From NCBI RefSeq assembly GCF_000420805.1, contig NZ_ATVQ01000001.1:248001-312000 (forward strand): 64,000 nt of DNA. The letters run 5' to 3'. Made by a program: the position numbers and the translations under genes. The DNA comes from Yaniella halotolerans DSM 15476. GTDB lineage: Bacteria > Actinomycetota > Actinomycetes > Actinomycetales > Micrococcaceae. The notes under the pieces were generated by a model, which was not told the DNA's origin, ran no database searches, and was given only the letters and a program-made list of their open reading frames with translations. This document shows, one piece after another, positions 27,392-36,298 of the stretch; within the stretch, counting starts at the first letter, position 1, and each line of letters starts with the position of its first letter.

Positions 27392-27916
27392 ATGGCAATT
27401 ATCAAAACTGTGCTGGGCAAAACACCCCAGATCGACCCAACCGTTTTCGTCGCAGAAACAGCTGCAATTACCGGCGAAGTTACCATGAGCGAGCACTCCT
27501 CCGCATTTTATGGAGTGTCAGCTCGTGGTGATTCAGCGCCAATCAAGGTGGGCGCTCGTTCGAATCTGCAAGATAACGTTGTCCTGCACGCCGATGAAGG
27601 GTTCCCCTGCACCATCGGTGATGATGTATCGGTCGGACACGCAGCCGTAGTACACGGCGCGACCGTGGGAGATGGCGCGTTGATCGGCATGAACGCCACG
27701 GTACTCAATGGCGCAACCGTTGGTGCTGGCTCCCTGGTGGCCGCAAACTCCATGGTGCCTGAGGGCATGGAAATCCCGCCCAACTCCCTGGTCGCGGGAG
27801 TGCCGGCTAAGGTCCGTCGGGAACTCAACGCCGAGCAAGTCGCCGGACTGCGGAGCAATGCAGAAACCTACGTACGTCTAGCATCCGAACATCTCAATGC
27901 CGAAGACGTGAAATAA
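27392..27916 (+). CDS. Gamma-class carbonic anhydrase family protein
   Basis: A 174-residue left-handed beta-helix protein of the gamma-CA/PaaY/YrdA group. Hexapeptide-repeat character is clear between residues 50 and 135, with three metal-ligand histidines visible in VLHAD and GHAAVVHG (residues about 67-90). The RGD-type motif ARGDSAP precedes them. Carbonic anhydrase or acyl-CoA-related activity is possible, so only the family is certain. The ATG at 27392 gives the usual N-terminus. Confidence 0.85.
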   Translation: MAIIKTVLGKTPQIDPTVFVAETAAITGEVTMSEHSSAFYGVSARGDSAPIKVGARSNLQDNVVLHADEGFPCTIGDDVSVGHAAVVHGATVGDGALIGMNATVLNGATVGAGSLVAANSMVPEGMEIPPNSLVAGVPAKVRRELNAEQVAGLRSNAETYVRLASEHLNAEDVK

Positions 27917-27966
27917 CCTACACTTCTTCGCCTTTTGTCCCGCGAAGGACCGTAGGTTCTCTTGTA
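27915..27966 (+). terminator. Probable terminator after the gamma-CA gene
   Basis: AACCTAC (27915-27921) pairs with GTAGGTT (27952-27958), and inside it CTTCGC-like and GCGAAG segments form a second helix around a T-rich loop. CTCTTGT follows. It overlaps the stop codon of the upstream gene. Confidence 0.6.
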
Positions 27967-27995
27967 TTTCGCCCAATTCATGTGAGCATAGGAAT

Positions 27996-28958
27996 ATGAC
28001 ACAAAAGCTCGTGATTTTGCCGGTACAAGCGGACCGAGACAACACCGCCTTCGAAAACGCCCACGCGACTACCGTTGCTACCGCAGAAGCCAATGGCTTC
28101 AGCATCGTTGACCCAGACGATGGAGAAGCAACGGCCATCATCGTGGTGCGGATGCTGGATTCAACAATTATCGATGAGACACTTGCGGCAAATCCTGGGG
28201 TCTCCTGGGTGCAACTACCATTTGCCGGTGTGGAATCCTTCTTGCCTGTGGCACGGAAGTATCCAGACGTAACGTTTACCTCGGCAAAGGGTACCTTCGC
28301 CCCACCGGTAGCCGAACACGCCCTCACCCTGACCCTGGCCCTGCTCCGTCACCTACCCGAGCGGATTCGCGCTACCAGTTGGGGAGCCTCCTACGGAACG
28401 ACACTGAACGGTGCCAAAGTTGTGATCGTCGGAGCCGGTGGCATCGGGGAAGAGCTGGTCCGGCTATTTTCCACCTGGGACACCGAGATCACCGTGGTTC
28501 GACGTCGAGCAGACCCACTGCCGGGCGCTGACCGCACCATCACGTCTGACCAGTTAGACGATGTCCTGCCGCAGGCTGACGTCGTCGTCTTGGCCGCTGC
28601 TGCCACCCCGGATACTGCCCGAATGTTCGGAGCAGAACAGTTCGAGCTCATGAATGACCAGGCGGTTTTCGTCAATATCGCTCGCGGAACACTGGTCGAC
28701 ACGGATGCACTCGTTGAGGCCTTAGCCAAGAGGAAGATTCGCTCCGCTGGATTAGACGTGACAGACCCGGAGCCACTGCCCGATGGCCATCCTCTGTGGG
28801 ATGAACCAAATTGTATTATCACCCCGCATACGGCTGACACTCCGCCCATGGTGATTCAGTTGCTAGACGAGCGCATCGTCCGAAATCTCGACCGCTTAGC
28901 TCAAGGAACGACACCTGATAAATTTGAAGGTCTGGTCGATATGCAGGTCGGCTACTAA
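27996..28958 (+). CDS. D-2-hydroxyacid dehydrogenase
   Basis: A 320-residue NAD(P)-dependent reductase of the D-isomer-specific 2-hydroxyacid dehydrogenase family. The cofactor loop is VGAGGIGEELV near residue 147; the catalytic triad is seen as Arg in NIARGTLVD, Glu in VTDPEPLPDGHPLW and His in ITPHTADTP. The N-terminal half carries the substrate domain (LPFAGVESF). The hydroxyacid is unknown. It lies 31 bases before the glutaminase-fusion frame, so co-transcription is possible. Confidence 0.87.
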   Translation: MTQKLVILPVQADRDNTAFENAHATTVATAEANGFSIVDPDDGEATAIIVVRMLDSTIIDETLAANPGVSWVQLPFAGVESFLPVARKYPDVTFTSAKGTFAPPVAEHALTLTLALLRHLPERIRATSWGASYGTTLNGAKVVIVGAGGIGEELVRLFSTWDTEITVVRRRADPLPGADRTITSDQLDDVLPQADVVVLAAAATPDTARMFGAEQFELMNDQAVFVNIARGTLVDTDALVEALAKRKIRSAGLDVTDPEPLPDGHPLWDEPNCIITPHTADTPPMVIQLLDERIVRNLDRLAQGTTPDKFEGLVDMQVGY

Positions 28959-28994
28959 GTATTCCCGCAGGACAACATAGATGAGGTTTTGCCC

Positions 28995-30956
28995 ATGATG
29001 ATTTCGCCGTTGCATCGGTACCTGTCTGAAATGCTGGAAAATTTGCGGCCCATGACCTCCGGTACGGTGAATCCGGTAACCGAGGTGGCCACAAATCCAG
29101 ATGTGAATAAGGTGGGCATTACGATCACAACCGTCAATGGCCATCAGTATTCATCGGGCGATTCAGACCACAAATTTGCTATTCAGTCCATTGCCAAGGT
29201 TTTTGCGTACGGCTTGGCGCTCGATGATCTCGGGCCCACCGAAGTCGGCAAAAAGGTCGATGTTGAACCGTCTGGTGACCCTTTCAACGAAATCTCACTG
29301 CAGCAAGGCACGGGTCGCCCCGCAAATCCCATGATTAACGCCGGGGCCATTGCCACCGTTGGGCTCATCAAGGGCAAGGGCGGCACAGATCGTCTCAGCC
29401 GTATTTCTCGGCATATGGAGTTGGCAGCCGAGGGGTCTCTCGGTGAGTTAGAGATCAACCGCACCGTCTATCACGCGGAAAATATTGGCGGTCACCGTAA
29501 CCGAGCCTTGGCGTGGTTACTGCGCTCTTTCGAAATTATCGATTCCGATCCCGAACCCGTAGTTCAAGACTATTTCTTAGAATGTTCGACCGACGTCACC
29601 ACCGAAAATCTTTCGATGATGGCTGCAACCCTCGCCAATAAAGGGGTCAATCCGGTAACCGGGCGTGAAGTGTTCAGCGAAGAAACAACGCGCCAAATCT
29701 TGGGCGTCATGATGACCTGCGGCATGTATGACGCCGCCGGTAACTGGATGATCGATATCGGTTTGCCGGCGAAATCTGGTGTCGACGGGGGCATCATGGT
29801 CGTGGTGCCCGGGCAATTGGGCATCGGCGTGTATTCGGCACCTCTGGACGATCACGGTAACTCTGTACGCGGTGCCGCGGCGATCCGTCGAGTAACCCGT
29901 GACCTTGGGATGCACTATGCAGATGCTGCACCACTTGGTGGGTCAACACTGCGCGCGCATTACTCGCTCTCCGATGCATCATTGGGCGTCGTTCGCTCAA
30001 CGGAACTTTCCCGTATTACATGGCAGTTTGGGGATCGTTGTCAGATCCTCGAAGTCTCGGGAGACCTCGGTTTCGCCGAAACGGAAACCCTGGCCCGCAC
30101 CATTGTGGAGATGGATGACGACGTCTCGATGGTCATCATCGATTTCCAGGGCGTAGATGACTACGGTCGCGCCGCTATTTTGATGTTGGCTTCGTTGACT
30201 TCAAACTGGCGAGAAAGCGGTAAGGATATTATCTTTATCGACTGGGGCGAGTCTCTGGTCGAAAGTATTCTGGACTATCTGAGCGTTCGTGATGACCTGT
30301 ATCTGCCGGATCCTCGCGAGAAAGCGAAAGCAGCATCAGCGGGCCAAATTGATCTACCGTGGGATGCTGAATCCATCGAACAGGAAATTACCGGTGAATT
30401 TCGGTTGTTCGATAACCGTTCTGCTGCGCTGGAATGGGCTGAACTACGCTTAGCGCAACGCTATGCTCGTCAGATCCTGCAAACCGACGACGCGCCTCGT
30501 GACCCAGATACCGCTCCGGTCTTCGACTTCCTGGATGATCGTGACGTGGATGTCTTGGCCGGGTACATGGAACTGCGCAGTTATACCGCAAACACTGTCA
30601 TTCGCCGGGTTGGTCAACCCTTCGGCGGTATTTATTTCGTGCGCTCAGGCCGTGTTGAATTGGCAGCTGAAGGTCGTGGCGATGCACGGTATCGCCACGT
30701 CTACCTCTCCCCCGGCACAACCTTCGGTGAATTTGCGCTGAGCTACACCGGCCGACAATTGACCACTATTCGTGCCGTCGACGACGTCGAAGTCTTGGTC
30801 TTATCTGCCCGAAAGATCGCGGCCATCGAAAAATCGAACCCACAGTTGGCCATCCGGTTGTGGACCGCTATTGCACGCGAGGCGTACACGGTACTGGAAC
30901 AGTCCTCACGTGAGGCCGGTGCGCGTGAAGACTACGATCCCGAACAGCACGACTAA
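28995..30956 (+). CDS. glsA: Glutaminase fused to STAS and cyclic-nucleotide-binding domains
   Basis: A 653-residue three-domain protein. Residues about 15-310 are a serine-type glutaminase (glutamine to glutamate and ammonia) with the beta-lactamase-like SxxK motif, Ser65 and Lys68 in AIQSIAK, and GRPANPMINAGAI near residue 110. Residues about 345-430 form a STAS domain (RCQILEVSGDLGF... IDFQGVDD). Residues about 510-635 form a cNMP-binding domain with the pocket FGEFALSYTGRQLTTIRA. Such fusions are known among actinobacteria but little studied. The start ATG 28995 has a TGAGG site. Whether the cNMP domain binds cAMP, and how it affects activity, cannot be told. Confidence 0.92.
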   Translation: MMISPLHRYLSEMLENLRPMTSGTVNPVTEVATNPDVNKVGITITTVNGHQYSSGDSDHKFAIQSIAKVFAYGLALDDLGPTEVGKKVDVEPSGDPFNEISLQQGTGRPANPMINAGAIATVGLIKGKGGTDRLSRISRHMELAAEGSLGELEINRTVYHAENIGGHRNRALAWLLRSFEIIDSDPEPVVQDYFLECSTDVTTENLSMMAATLANKGVNPVTGREVFSEETTRQILGVMMTCGMYDAAGNWMIDIGLPAKSGVDGGIMVVVPGQLGIGVYSAPLDDHGNSVRGAAAIRRVTRDLGMHYADAAPLGGSTLRAHYSLSDASLGVVRSTELSRITWQFGDRCQILEVSGDLGFAETETLARTIVEMDDDVSMVIIDFQGVDDYGRAAILMLASLTSNWRESGKDIIFIDWGESLVESILDYLSVRDDLYLPDPREKAKAASAGQIDLPWDAESIEQEITGEFRLFDNRSAALEWAELRLAQRYARQILQTDDAPRDPDTAPVFDFLDDRDVDVLAGYMELRSYTANTVIRRVGQPFGGIYFVRSGRVELAAEGRGDARYRHVYLSPGTTFGEFALSYTGRQLTTIRAVDDVEVLVLSARKIAAIEKSNPQLAIRLWTAIAREAYTVLEQSSREAGAREDYDPEQHD

Positions 30957-30985
30957 CAACAGCTCCGCTTCGAGACCAGGTGCGT

Positions 30986-31684
30986 TTACTGTGCACTATT
31001 TCGTGCTAAAAGTTCCAGGACTCGCTCGCCCGGCCACTGGCGCAAAAATTTCCGGTAGCTTGCCAATCGATCCGCGAGTTCACGATGGAATGCATCTGGT
31101 TTCAAATAAGACTCGTATGGGTGCGGGACCGGACTGGTCCGATGGTGTTCGTTGATGCCGTGCGCCCCCGAGGCATAGACGCGCTGCTGTTCTTCCCAGT
31201 CAGCAGCCCCTCCGGGGATATCAGGCAATTGCAGAACCAAGCCGAGCACCAGACCAGTACGGTCTCGGCCAGCTGTGCAGTGTAAAACGGTGCCACCGTC
31301 CTGCCAGGCATCAAGCACCGTAGAGATTGCGGTGGCAACCCGATCCCCGAAGGTGTCCATGGTGTCCTGGTAGGCGTCCGGGTGCATGGGGTATGGAGAA
31401 TTGCGTTCCCAAAATGACTCATGGTCAATGTCTTCGACGGGCCAGTGAATTCGGCGAATCTCACCGGGCATCTCAACTACAGGGTCTCGTTCTCGGCGTT
31501 TCACCTCGGGAGGAGTCCGCACGTCAACAACAGTCGTCACACCGTCCTCGACCATTTGTTGCCAACCGTCAGCATCGACCCATTCGAATCTGCCCATCCG
31601 CCACAAGTCTTGTCTGACCTGCCACGCGTTGCGAGCCCCGGACCAGTTTGCTGGATGAAGATACTGCACTGTTGAAGAGACCAT
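30986..31684 (-). CDS. Tyrosine-protein phosphatase (Y_phosphatase3 type)
   Basis: A 232-residue cysteine phosphatase. The P-loop HCTAGRDRTG near residue 136 contains the catalytic Cys and Arg, and the general-acid region is the preceding VVDVRTPPEV and HWPVEDI segments. The family includes bacterial protein-tyrosine and lipid phosphatases such as MptpB-like proteins; the substrate is unknown. The ATG at 31684 overlaps the possible first codon of the divergent menB gene, so the two share a compact promoter region. Confidence 0.82.
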   Translation of the reverse strand: MVSSTVQYLHPANWSGARNAWQVRQDLWRMGRFEWVDADGWQQMVEDGVTTVVDVRTPPEVKRRERDPVVEMPGEIRRIHWPVEDIDHESFWERNSPYPMHPDAYQDTMDTFGDRVATAISTVLDAWQDGGTVLHCTAGRDRTGLVLGLVLQLPDIPGGAADWEEQQRVYASGAHGINEHHRTSPVPHPYESYLKPDAFHRELADRLASYRKFLRQWPGERVLELLARNSAQ

Positions 31685-31703
31685 GTTGTATAGACTAGGC
31701 GAT

Positions 31704-32657
31704 GTGACTACCTATCCTGTTCCAGAAAAAGTTTCCGATATCTTCGACCCAAGCGTCTGGCGAGAAGTCCAGGGCTTCGATTTCGAAGACATTACCTACC
31801 ACCGCCACGTTGAGCGCGATGCAGACGGCAAGTGGGTGCGCGACCTCGGTACCGTCCGAATCGCGTTCGACCGCCCAGAAGTACGCAATGCATTCCGTCC
31901 GGCCACCGTGGATGAGCTCTTCCGAGCCCTCGATCATGCTCGGATGACCTCAGATGTCGGAACTGTTCTGCTCACCGGCAATGGGCCGTCTGCCAAGGAC
32001 GGCGGACATTCCTTCTGTTCGGGTGGGGACCAGCGGATTCGTGGTCGCGACGGTTACCGGTATGCCGAAGGTGAGACCGCAGAGTCTGTTGACCCAGCCC
32101 GTGCCGGGCGTCTCCACATCCTAGAAGTTCAGCGTCTGATGCGTACCAGCCCGAAAGTCGTGGTGGCGGTAGTCAACGGATGGGCAGCTGGCGGTGGCCA
32201 CTCGCTTCACGTGGTCGCGGATCTGACACTCGCGTCAAAACAGCACGGGAAATTCAAACAGACCGATGCAACCGTTGGTTCATTTGATGCCGGCTACGGT
32301 TCCGCCCTACTGGCACGTCACGTTGGCCAAAAACGTGCCCGCGAAATCTTCTTCACCGCACGGGAATACTCGGCAGATCAGATGCTTCAGATGGGCGCGA
32401 TCAACGAATCCGTAGAGCACGAAGACCTCGAAAACGTGGCACTTCAATATGCTGCCGATATCAACGCCCAGTCGCCGCAGGCCATTCGCATGCTGAAGTA
32501 TGCGTTCAACCTTGCTGACGACGGTATGGCCGGCCAGCAAGTCTTCGCCGGTGAAGCCACCCGTATGGGATACATGACCGACGAGGCCGTTGAAGGTCGC
32601 GACGCTTTCCTCGAAAAACGCGATCCAGACTGGTCAAACTACCCGTACTACTTCTAA
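31704..32657 (+). CDS. menB: 1,4-dihydroxy-2-naphthoyl-CoA synthase
   Basis: A 317-residue crotonase-fold enzyme closing the naphthoate ring in menaquinone synthesis. SGGDQRIRGRDGY near residue 112 and the long loop FKQTDATVGSFDAGYGS near residue 190 are MenB-specific, with NGWAAGGGHSLH forming the oxyanion hole. I prefer GTG 31704, which matches the usual N-terminus; an ATG at 31683 would add seven residues. Its stop shares a base with the menE start (TAATG). Confidence 0.94.
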   Translation: MTTYPVPEKVSDIFDPSVWREVQGFDFEDITYHRHVERDADGKWVRDLGTVRIAFDRPEVRNAFRPATVDELFRALDHARMTSDVGTVLLTGNGPSAKDGGHSFCSGGDQRIRGRDGYRYAEGETAESVDPARAGRLHILEVQRLMRTSPKVVVAVVNGWAAGGGHSLHVVADLTLASKQHGKFKQTDATVGSFDAGYGSALLARHVGQKRAREIFFTAREYSADQMLQMGAINESVEHEDLENVALQYAADINAQSPQAIRMLKYAFNLADDGMAGQQVFAGEATRMGYMTDEAVEGRDAFLEKRDPDWSNYPYYF

Positions 32658-33718
32658 TGGACGTATACGAAGCTCTCGCCTCCGGGACACCATTCGAGGC
32701 GACCGCTAAGGGCGTCATCGAGCGCCGCGACATTACGGACCCGAACCGTGGACACCGTGATGCTGTCGCCGTCGTGCGGACATCTGGTTCTACCGGGACG
32801 CCGAAACAAACACTCCTGACTGCATCGGCACTATCGGCTTCAGCCCAGGCCACCGCTGAGCGCATTGGCGGACAAGGCCAGTGGGTGTTGGCGGTCGGAA
32901 CCCAGTATGTGGCGGGCCTTGCCGTCGTCTCTCGTTCGGTGCATGCCGGAACGCAGCCCGTCGTCATTGATCCCGGCTTTCGCCCCGACGAGTTTATTGC
33001 CGCAACCCGTCAGCTGAAGCATGAGTTTACTGCAGTCTCACTGGTCCCCACACAGTTGACTCGCTTGTTGGAGCACCAGGACGCACTTGCCGCTCTGCAA
33101 TCGTATTCGGCAATTCTGGTGGGCGGTTCGGCGATACCTGACAGCATCATGCAGGCCAAGCAACGCTATGACCTGAACCTGTACACCACTTACGGGATGT
33201 CCGAAACCTGTGGAGGTTGTGTCTATAACGGCACTCCCCTGCCCGGTATGACCGTGGATACGGTTGAACACAACGGGGTCCAGCGCCTCCGCCTGACCGG
33301 CCCTATGGTCGCGGCTGGGTACTTCGATGATCCGCAACTGACGGCCACCCATTTTCACAACGGTTCGTATCTCACCGACGATTACGGGGCCGTTGGTGAC
33401 GTCGTGCAAGTCCATGGTCGCCTCGACGACGTGATCAACACCGGCGGTATCAAAGTCTCAGCCGCGAAAGTACAACAGGTACTTCAGCGTTGGGTTCCGG
33501 AAGCATTCGTAACCGGTATTGACGACAGTCACTGGGGTCAGCGAGTGTGCGCAGTCATCACGGGCACAACCGACCAGCACATCCTGGCCGATACGGTTCG
33601 CCAAGAACTGGGTGCACCCGCCGTCCCAAAAACCTGGCTAAGGGTTGACGCCTTGCCGATGTTAGAGAACGGCAAACCGGATCGTCTGACACTCACTCAT
33701 TGGTTAGTAAAGGAATAG
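32657..33718 (+). CDS. menE: o-Succinylbenzoate-CoA ligase
   Basis: A 353-residue acyl-activating enzyme, shorter than the about 490 residues of Bacillus MenE but normal for actinobacteria. AMP-binding motif VRTSGSTGTPKQTLL near residue 38, YGMSETCGGCVYNG near residue 178 and the hinge GRLDDVINTGGIKVS near residue 253. It ligates CoA to o-succinylbenzoate, the substrate of MenB. Sits between menB (one-base overlap) and menA (three-base gap). Confidence 0.92.
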   Translation: MDVYEALASGTPFEATAKGVIERRDITDPNRGHRDAVAVVRTSGSTGTPKQTLLTASALSASAQATAERIGGQGQWVLAVGTQYVAGLAVVSRSVHAGTQPVVIDPGFRPDEFIAATRQLKHEFTAVSLVPTQLTRLLEHQDALAALQSYSAILVGGSAIPDSIMQAKQRYDLNLYTTYGMSETCGGCVYNGTPLPGMTVDTVEHNGVQRLRLTGPMVAAGYFDDPQLTATHFHNGSYLTDDYGAVGDVVQVHGRLDDVINTGGIKVSAAKVQQVLQRWVPEAFVTGIDDSHWGQRVCAVITGTTDQHILADTVRQELGAPAVPKTWLRVDALPMLENGKPDRLTLTHWLVKE

Positions 33719-33721
33719 AGA

Positions 33722-34591
33722 TTGGCATCGTTTTCACAGTGGGTGGCAGCCGCCCGACTACGTACACTTCCTATGGCAATTGCGCCCGTGGTGGTCGGTT
33801 CGGCAGCTGCAGCAGAGCTTGAAGGCTTTCATCTTGGCAAAGCGCTCCTCGCCCTGATCGTTGCCCTGGCGCTACAGATCGGCGTCAACTACTCCAATGA
33901 TTACTCGGATGGGATCCGTGGCACCGACGACGACCGCGTCGGTCCTTTCCGCATGACAGGGTCGGGAGCCTCAACACCAAAAACTGTTCGTAATATGGCG
34001 TTCGCGTTTTTCGGTGCCGCCGCCGTGGCCGGTCTTGGCCTAGTCATATGGTCGCAGCTCTGGTGGCTCATCATCGTCGGTGTGGCTGCCATTATCGCCG
34101 CCTGGTTCTACACTGGCGGTTCGAAGCCCTATGGGTATCTGGGGCTGGGCGAAGTGTTTGTGTTTGTCTTCTTCGGACTCGTTGCCGTATTAGGTACCAC
34201 CTACACCCAAGCCGGAGAAGTGTCGGGTCAAGCCTGGGCCGGTGCGGTGGGCTCAGGTCTTGTCTCAACGGCCCTGCTCATGGCTAATAACGTGCGTGAC
34301 ATCCCCACGGATATCGAAGCAGGCAAGTTGACGTTGGCCGTGCGTCTCGGCGATACGGCCGCTCGCTGGTCCTATCCGATCATGCTAACCGTGGCCGTTG
34401 CTGCGCCACTGTTTTTCGTGCCGCAGCAACCCTGGTTGTGGCTGATGCTCTTACTACTGGTCGTCTCGCTTCGTCCATCGATGATCATGCTGGAAGCAAA
34501 AGAACGCGGTGAGCTGATTCCGGTGTTGAAAATGACCGGCCTATTTGGTGTCCTCTACGCCATTTTGTTCACCCTTGGTCTCTTGCTGTAG
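33722..34591 (+). CDS. menA: 1,4-dihydroxy-2-naphthoate polyprenyltransferase
   Basis: A 289-residue UbiA-family membrane enzyme attaching the polyprenyl chain to dihydroxynaphthoate. The aspartate-rich motif NYSNDYSDGIRGTDDDR near residue 60 binds the prenyl diphosphate; a second appears as NNVRDIPTDIEAGK near residue 193. Eight or nine helices are predicted. The start is TTG at 33722 with an AAAGGA site. The convergent DUF4229 gene overlaps its last 51 bases. The prenyl synthase at the window start may supply its substrate (inference). Confidence 0.95.
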   Translation: MASFSQWVAAARLRTLPMAIAPVVVGSAAAAELEGFHLGKALLALIVALALQIGVNYSNDYSDGIRGTDDDRVGPFRMTGSGASTPKTVRNMAFAFFGAAAVAGLGLVIWSQLWWLIIVGVAAIIAAWFYTGGSKPYGYLGLGEVFVFVFFGLVAVLGTTYTQAGEVSGQAWAGAVGSGLVSTALLMANNVRDIPTDIEAGKLTLAVRLGDTAARWSYPIMLTVAVAAPLFFVPQQPWLWLMLLLLVVSLRPSMIMLEAKERGELIPVLKMTGLFGVLYAILFTLGLLL

Positions 34592-34864
34592 GTCTTGCGC
34601 ATCCGCAAACCGGCCTTCGGTATAGGCGTCCTCTGCGTCGGCGTCGTCGACGGCAGTCTTATTGCGTTTGCGTGAATCCAGGGCTCGGACGAGGTCTTCG
34701 GACGCGTCTTTTCGCAGTTTTGGTGTAAACAGGTAGGTTAGGGCAAAACCGGTAACGAGTCCGACCACCACCGCAAATATCAGGGATTGGGTAAAGAGAA
34801 GGGTAACAAAAAATCCGAGACCGAACAGGATGAACCGCAGCGCGGTATAGAGCCAAAATTTCAT
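34541..34864 (-). CDS. DUF4229 domain-containing membrane protein
   Basis: A 107-residue protein with two adjacent helices in the first 45 residues followed by an acidic, charged cytoplasmic tail (RKDASEDLVRALDSRKRNK...). The helix pair and following PKLRKDASEDLV match actinobacterial DUF4229 proteins, often found beside menaquinone genes. Function unknown. Its last 51 bases overlap the 3' end of menA on the opposite strand. Confidence 0.75.
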   Translation of the reverse strand: MKFWLYTALRFILFGLGFFVTLLFTQSLIFAVVVGLVTGFALTYLFTPKLRKDASEDLVRALDSRKRNKTAVDDADAEDAYTEGRFADAQDLQQETKGEQNGVEDTK

Positions 34865-34913
34865 GTTGTCTCCGTTCTGGCAAGGTGTGCGTTATAGCTA
34901 GCAAGTTCGTAAG

Positions 34914-35318
34914 ATGGAAGGTATGCCACGATTGTTAATTCCCCTGATCATCGTTTCACTCGGCGTCATGATTTATGCGCTGATCGAAGCGATTTCCACG
35001 CCATCTGATCGCACCCGCATTATGCCCAAGGGCATCTGGATTGTGGTCATTGTTCTTGTTCCACTCGTTGGTGGTGTGCTGTGGCTGTTATTCGGTAACG
35101 AAAACTCATATCTCGCTTCAACTGTGCGGGGTTTCCGGAAGACCTCTGGGCCACCCCGTCCGTCCACCCCAGACGACGACGAAGAATTCTTACGTTCACT
35201 CGATATTCAGCGGAACCAGAAGCGGCGGGCCGAAGAACTCGAGCGGCGTGAGCGTGAACTTCGTCGTCGTGAGGAAGAACTTGAGGACGATTCAGACGAG
35301 GATCAGAATCCTGCGTAA
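34914..35318 (+). CDS. PLDc_N-domain membrane protein with charged coiled-coil tail
   Basis: A 134-residue protein with two membrane helices in residues 5-65 that match the phospholipase-D-nuclease N-terminal (PLDc_N) pattern (PKGIWIVVIVLVPLVGGVLWLLFG), then a 65-residue highly charged tail rich in Arg and Glu, likely a coiled coil. No catalytic HKD motif is present, so it is not a nuclease. The start is ATG 34914 or 34923. Function unknown. Confidence 0.65.
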   Translation: MEGMPRLLIPLIIVSLGVMIYALIEAISTPSDRTRIMPKGIWIVVIVLVPLVGGVLWLLFGNENSYLASTVRGFRKTSGPPRPSTPDDDEEFLRSLDIQRNQKRRAEELERRERELRRREEELEDDSDEDQNPA

Positions 35319-36298
35319 GAGTGGAGTGACGGGAAGTACAGGTTGACGATCGTGTAGTTGAACACTATCGCGAGGAAGCCGGTGATGTTCAACCAAGCCG
35401 AACGGGTGCCTGTCCAACCGCGGGTGGCACGCGCGTGCAGGTAGCCGGCGTAGATCACCCAGATGACGAAGGTCCAAACCTCTTTAGCATCCCAGTTCCA
35501 GTAGCGTCCCCATGCCTGTTCTGCCCAGATGGCGCCAGCGATCAGAGTGAACGTCCACATCACAAATGCGACGGCGTTAAGGCGATAAGACCAGTTTTCT
35601 AGTGCTGAGGACGAGGGTACTAGGCGCATGAATCCGTTGATGGGTCCCTGCTTTTCGGCGCGCTGTTTGAATAGCTGCAGCACGGACATCGAAAAGGTCA
35701 GCGCGAAAATTCCCATAGCGACGACGGCCACGGAGACGTGGGTGATCAGCCACCAGGATTGTAGCGCTGGTTGGACGTTCCCGACGGGTGTTGGGAACCC
35801 GATGGTCGCACCCATCATCATGAGCAGCACGACGCCAGTCACGAAGGTTCCTACGAACCGCAGGTCTTTGCGCAACAGGAACAGCAAGTAGACCACGGTG
35901 ATGACCAGTGCGCCGGAGGTCATGAATTCATAGAGGTTGCCCCATGGTGCGCGTGATGCTGCCACCGCACGAGCAACGACGGCGAAAGCGTGGGCCAACG
36001 CGGCGACGATCATAATGGCGACACCGATATTGGCCGCTGGGCGTTTGATGCTGTCGGTGTATTCCATGTCGTCGGAGACCAGTTGTTTGCGCTCGACGGG
36101 TTCAGTGGTCGATGGACCGGAGGCACCGACGAGTTCTTTGGTCTTGACGGTTTCGAGTTCGTTCTCTAATTTTCTGATCGACCGGGATGCGGATGCCATA
36201 TCCCAGGAGAAAAAGAAGAATGAAACCAAATAGATCAATGCTGCAATGAGCATGAACAGTTCGCTGTACTGGGCCAGCGTTTCATTAATGGGTGTCAT
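35303..36298 (-). CDS. ccsB: Cytochrome c biogenesis protein CcsA/ResC (haem handling)
   Basis: A 331-residue membrane protein of the system II cytochrome c synthase. The tryptophan-rich haem-binding segment is WGRYWNWDAKEVWTFVIW near residue 265, flanked by conserved histidines (ITHVSV, HAR). Its start overlaps the resB stop by four bases (ATGA), and its end overlaps the convergent PLDc_N gene by 16 bases. With ResB it transports haem and attaches it to apocytochromes outside the membrane. Confidence 0.93.
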   Translation of the reverse strand: MTPINETLAQYSELFMLIAALIYLVSFFFFSWDMASASRSIRKLENELETVKTKELVGASGPSTTEPVERKQLVSDDMEYTDSIKRPAANIGVAIMIVAALAHAFAVVARAVAASRAPWGNLYEFMTSGALVITVVYLLFLLRKDLRFVGTFVTGVVLLMMMGATIGFPTPVGNVQPALQSWWLITHVSVAVVAMGIFALTFSMSVLQLFKQRAEKQGPINGFMRLVPSSSALENWSYRLNAVAFVMWTFTLIAGAIWAEQAWGRYWNWDAKEVWTFVIWVIYAGYLHARATRGWTGTRSAWLNITGFLAIVFNYTIVNLYFPSLHSYAGF

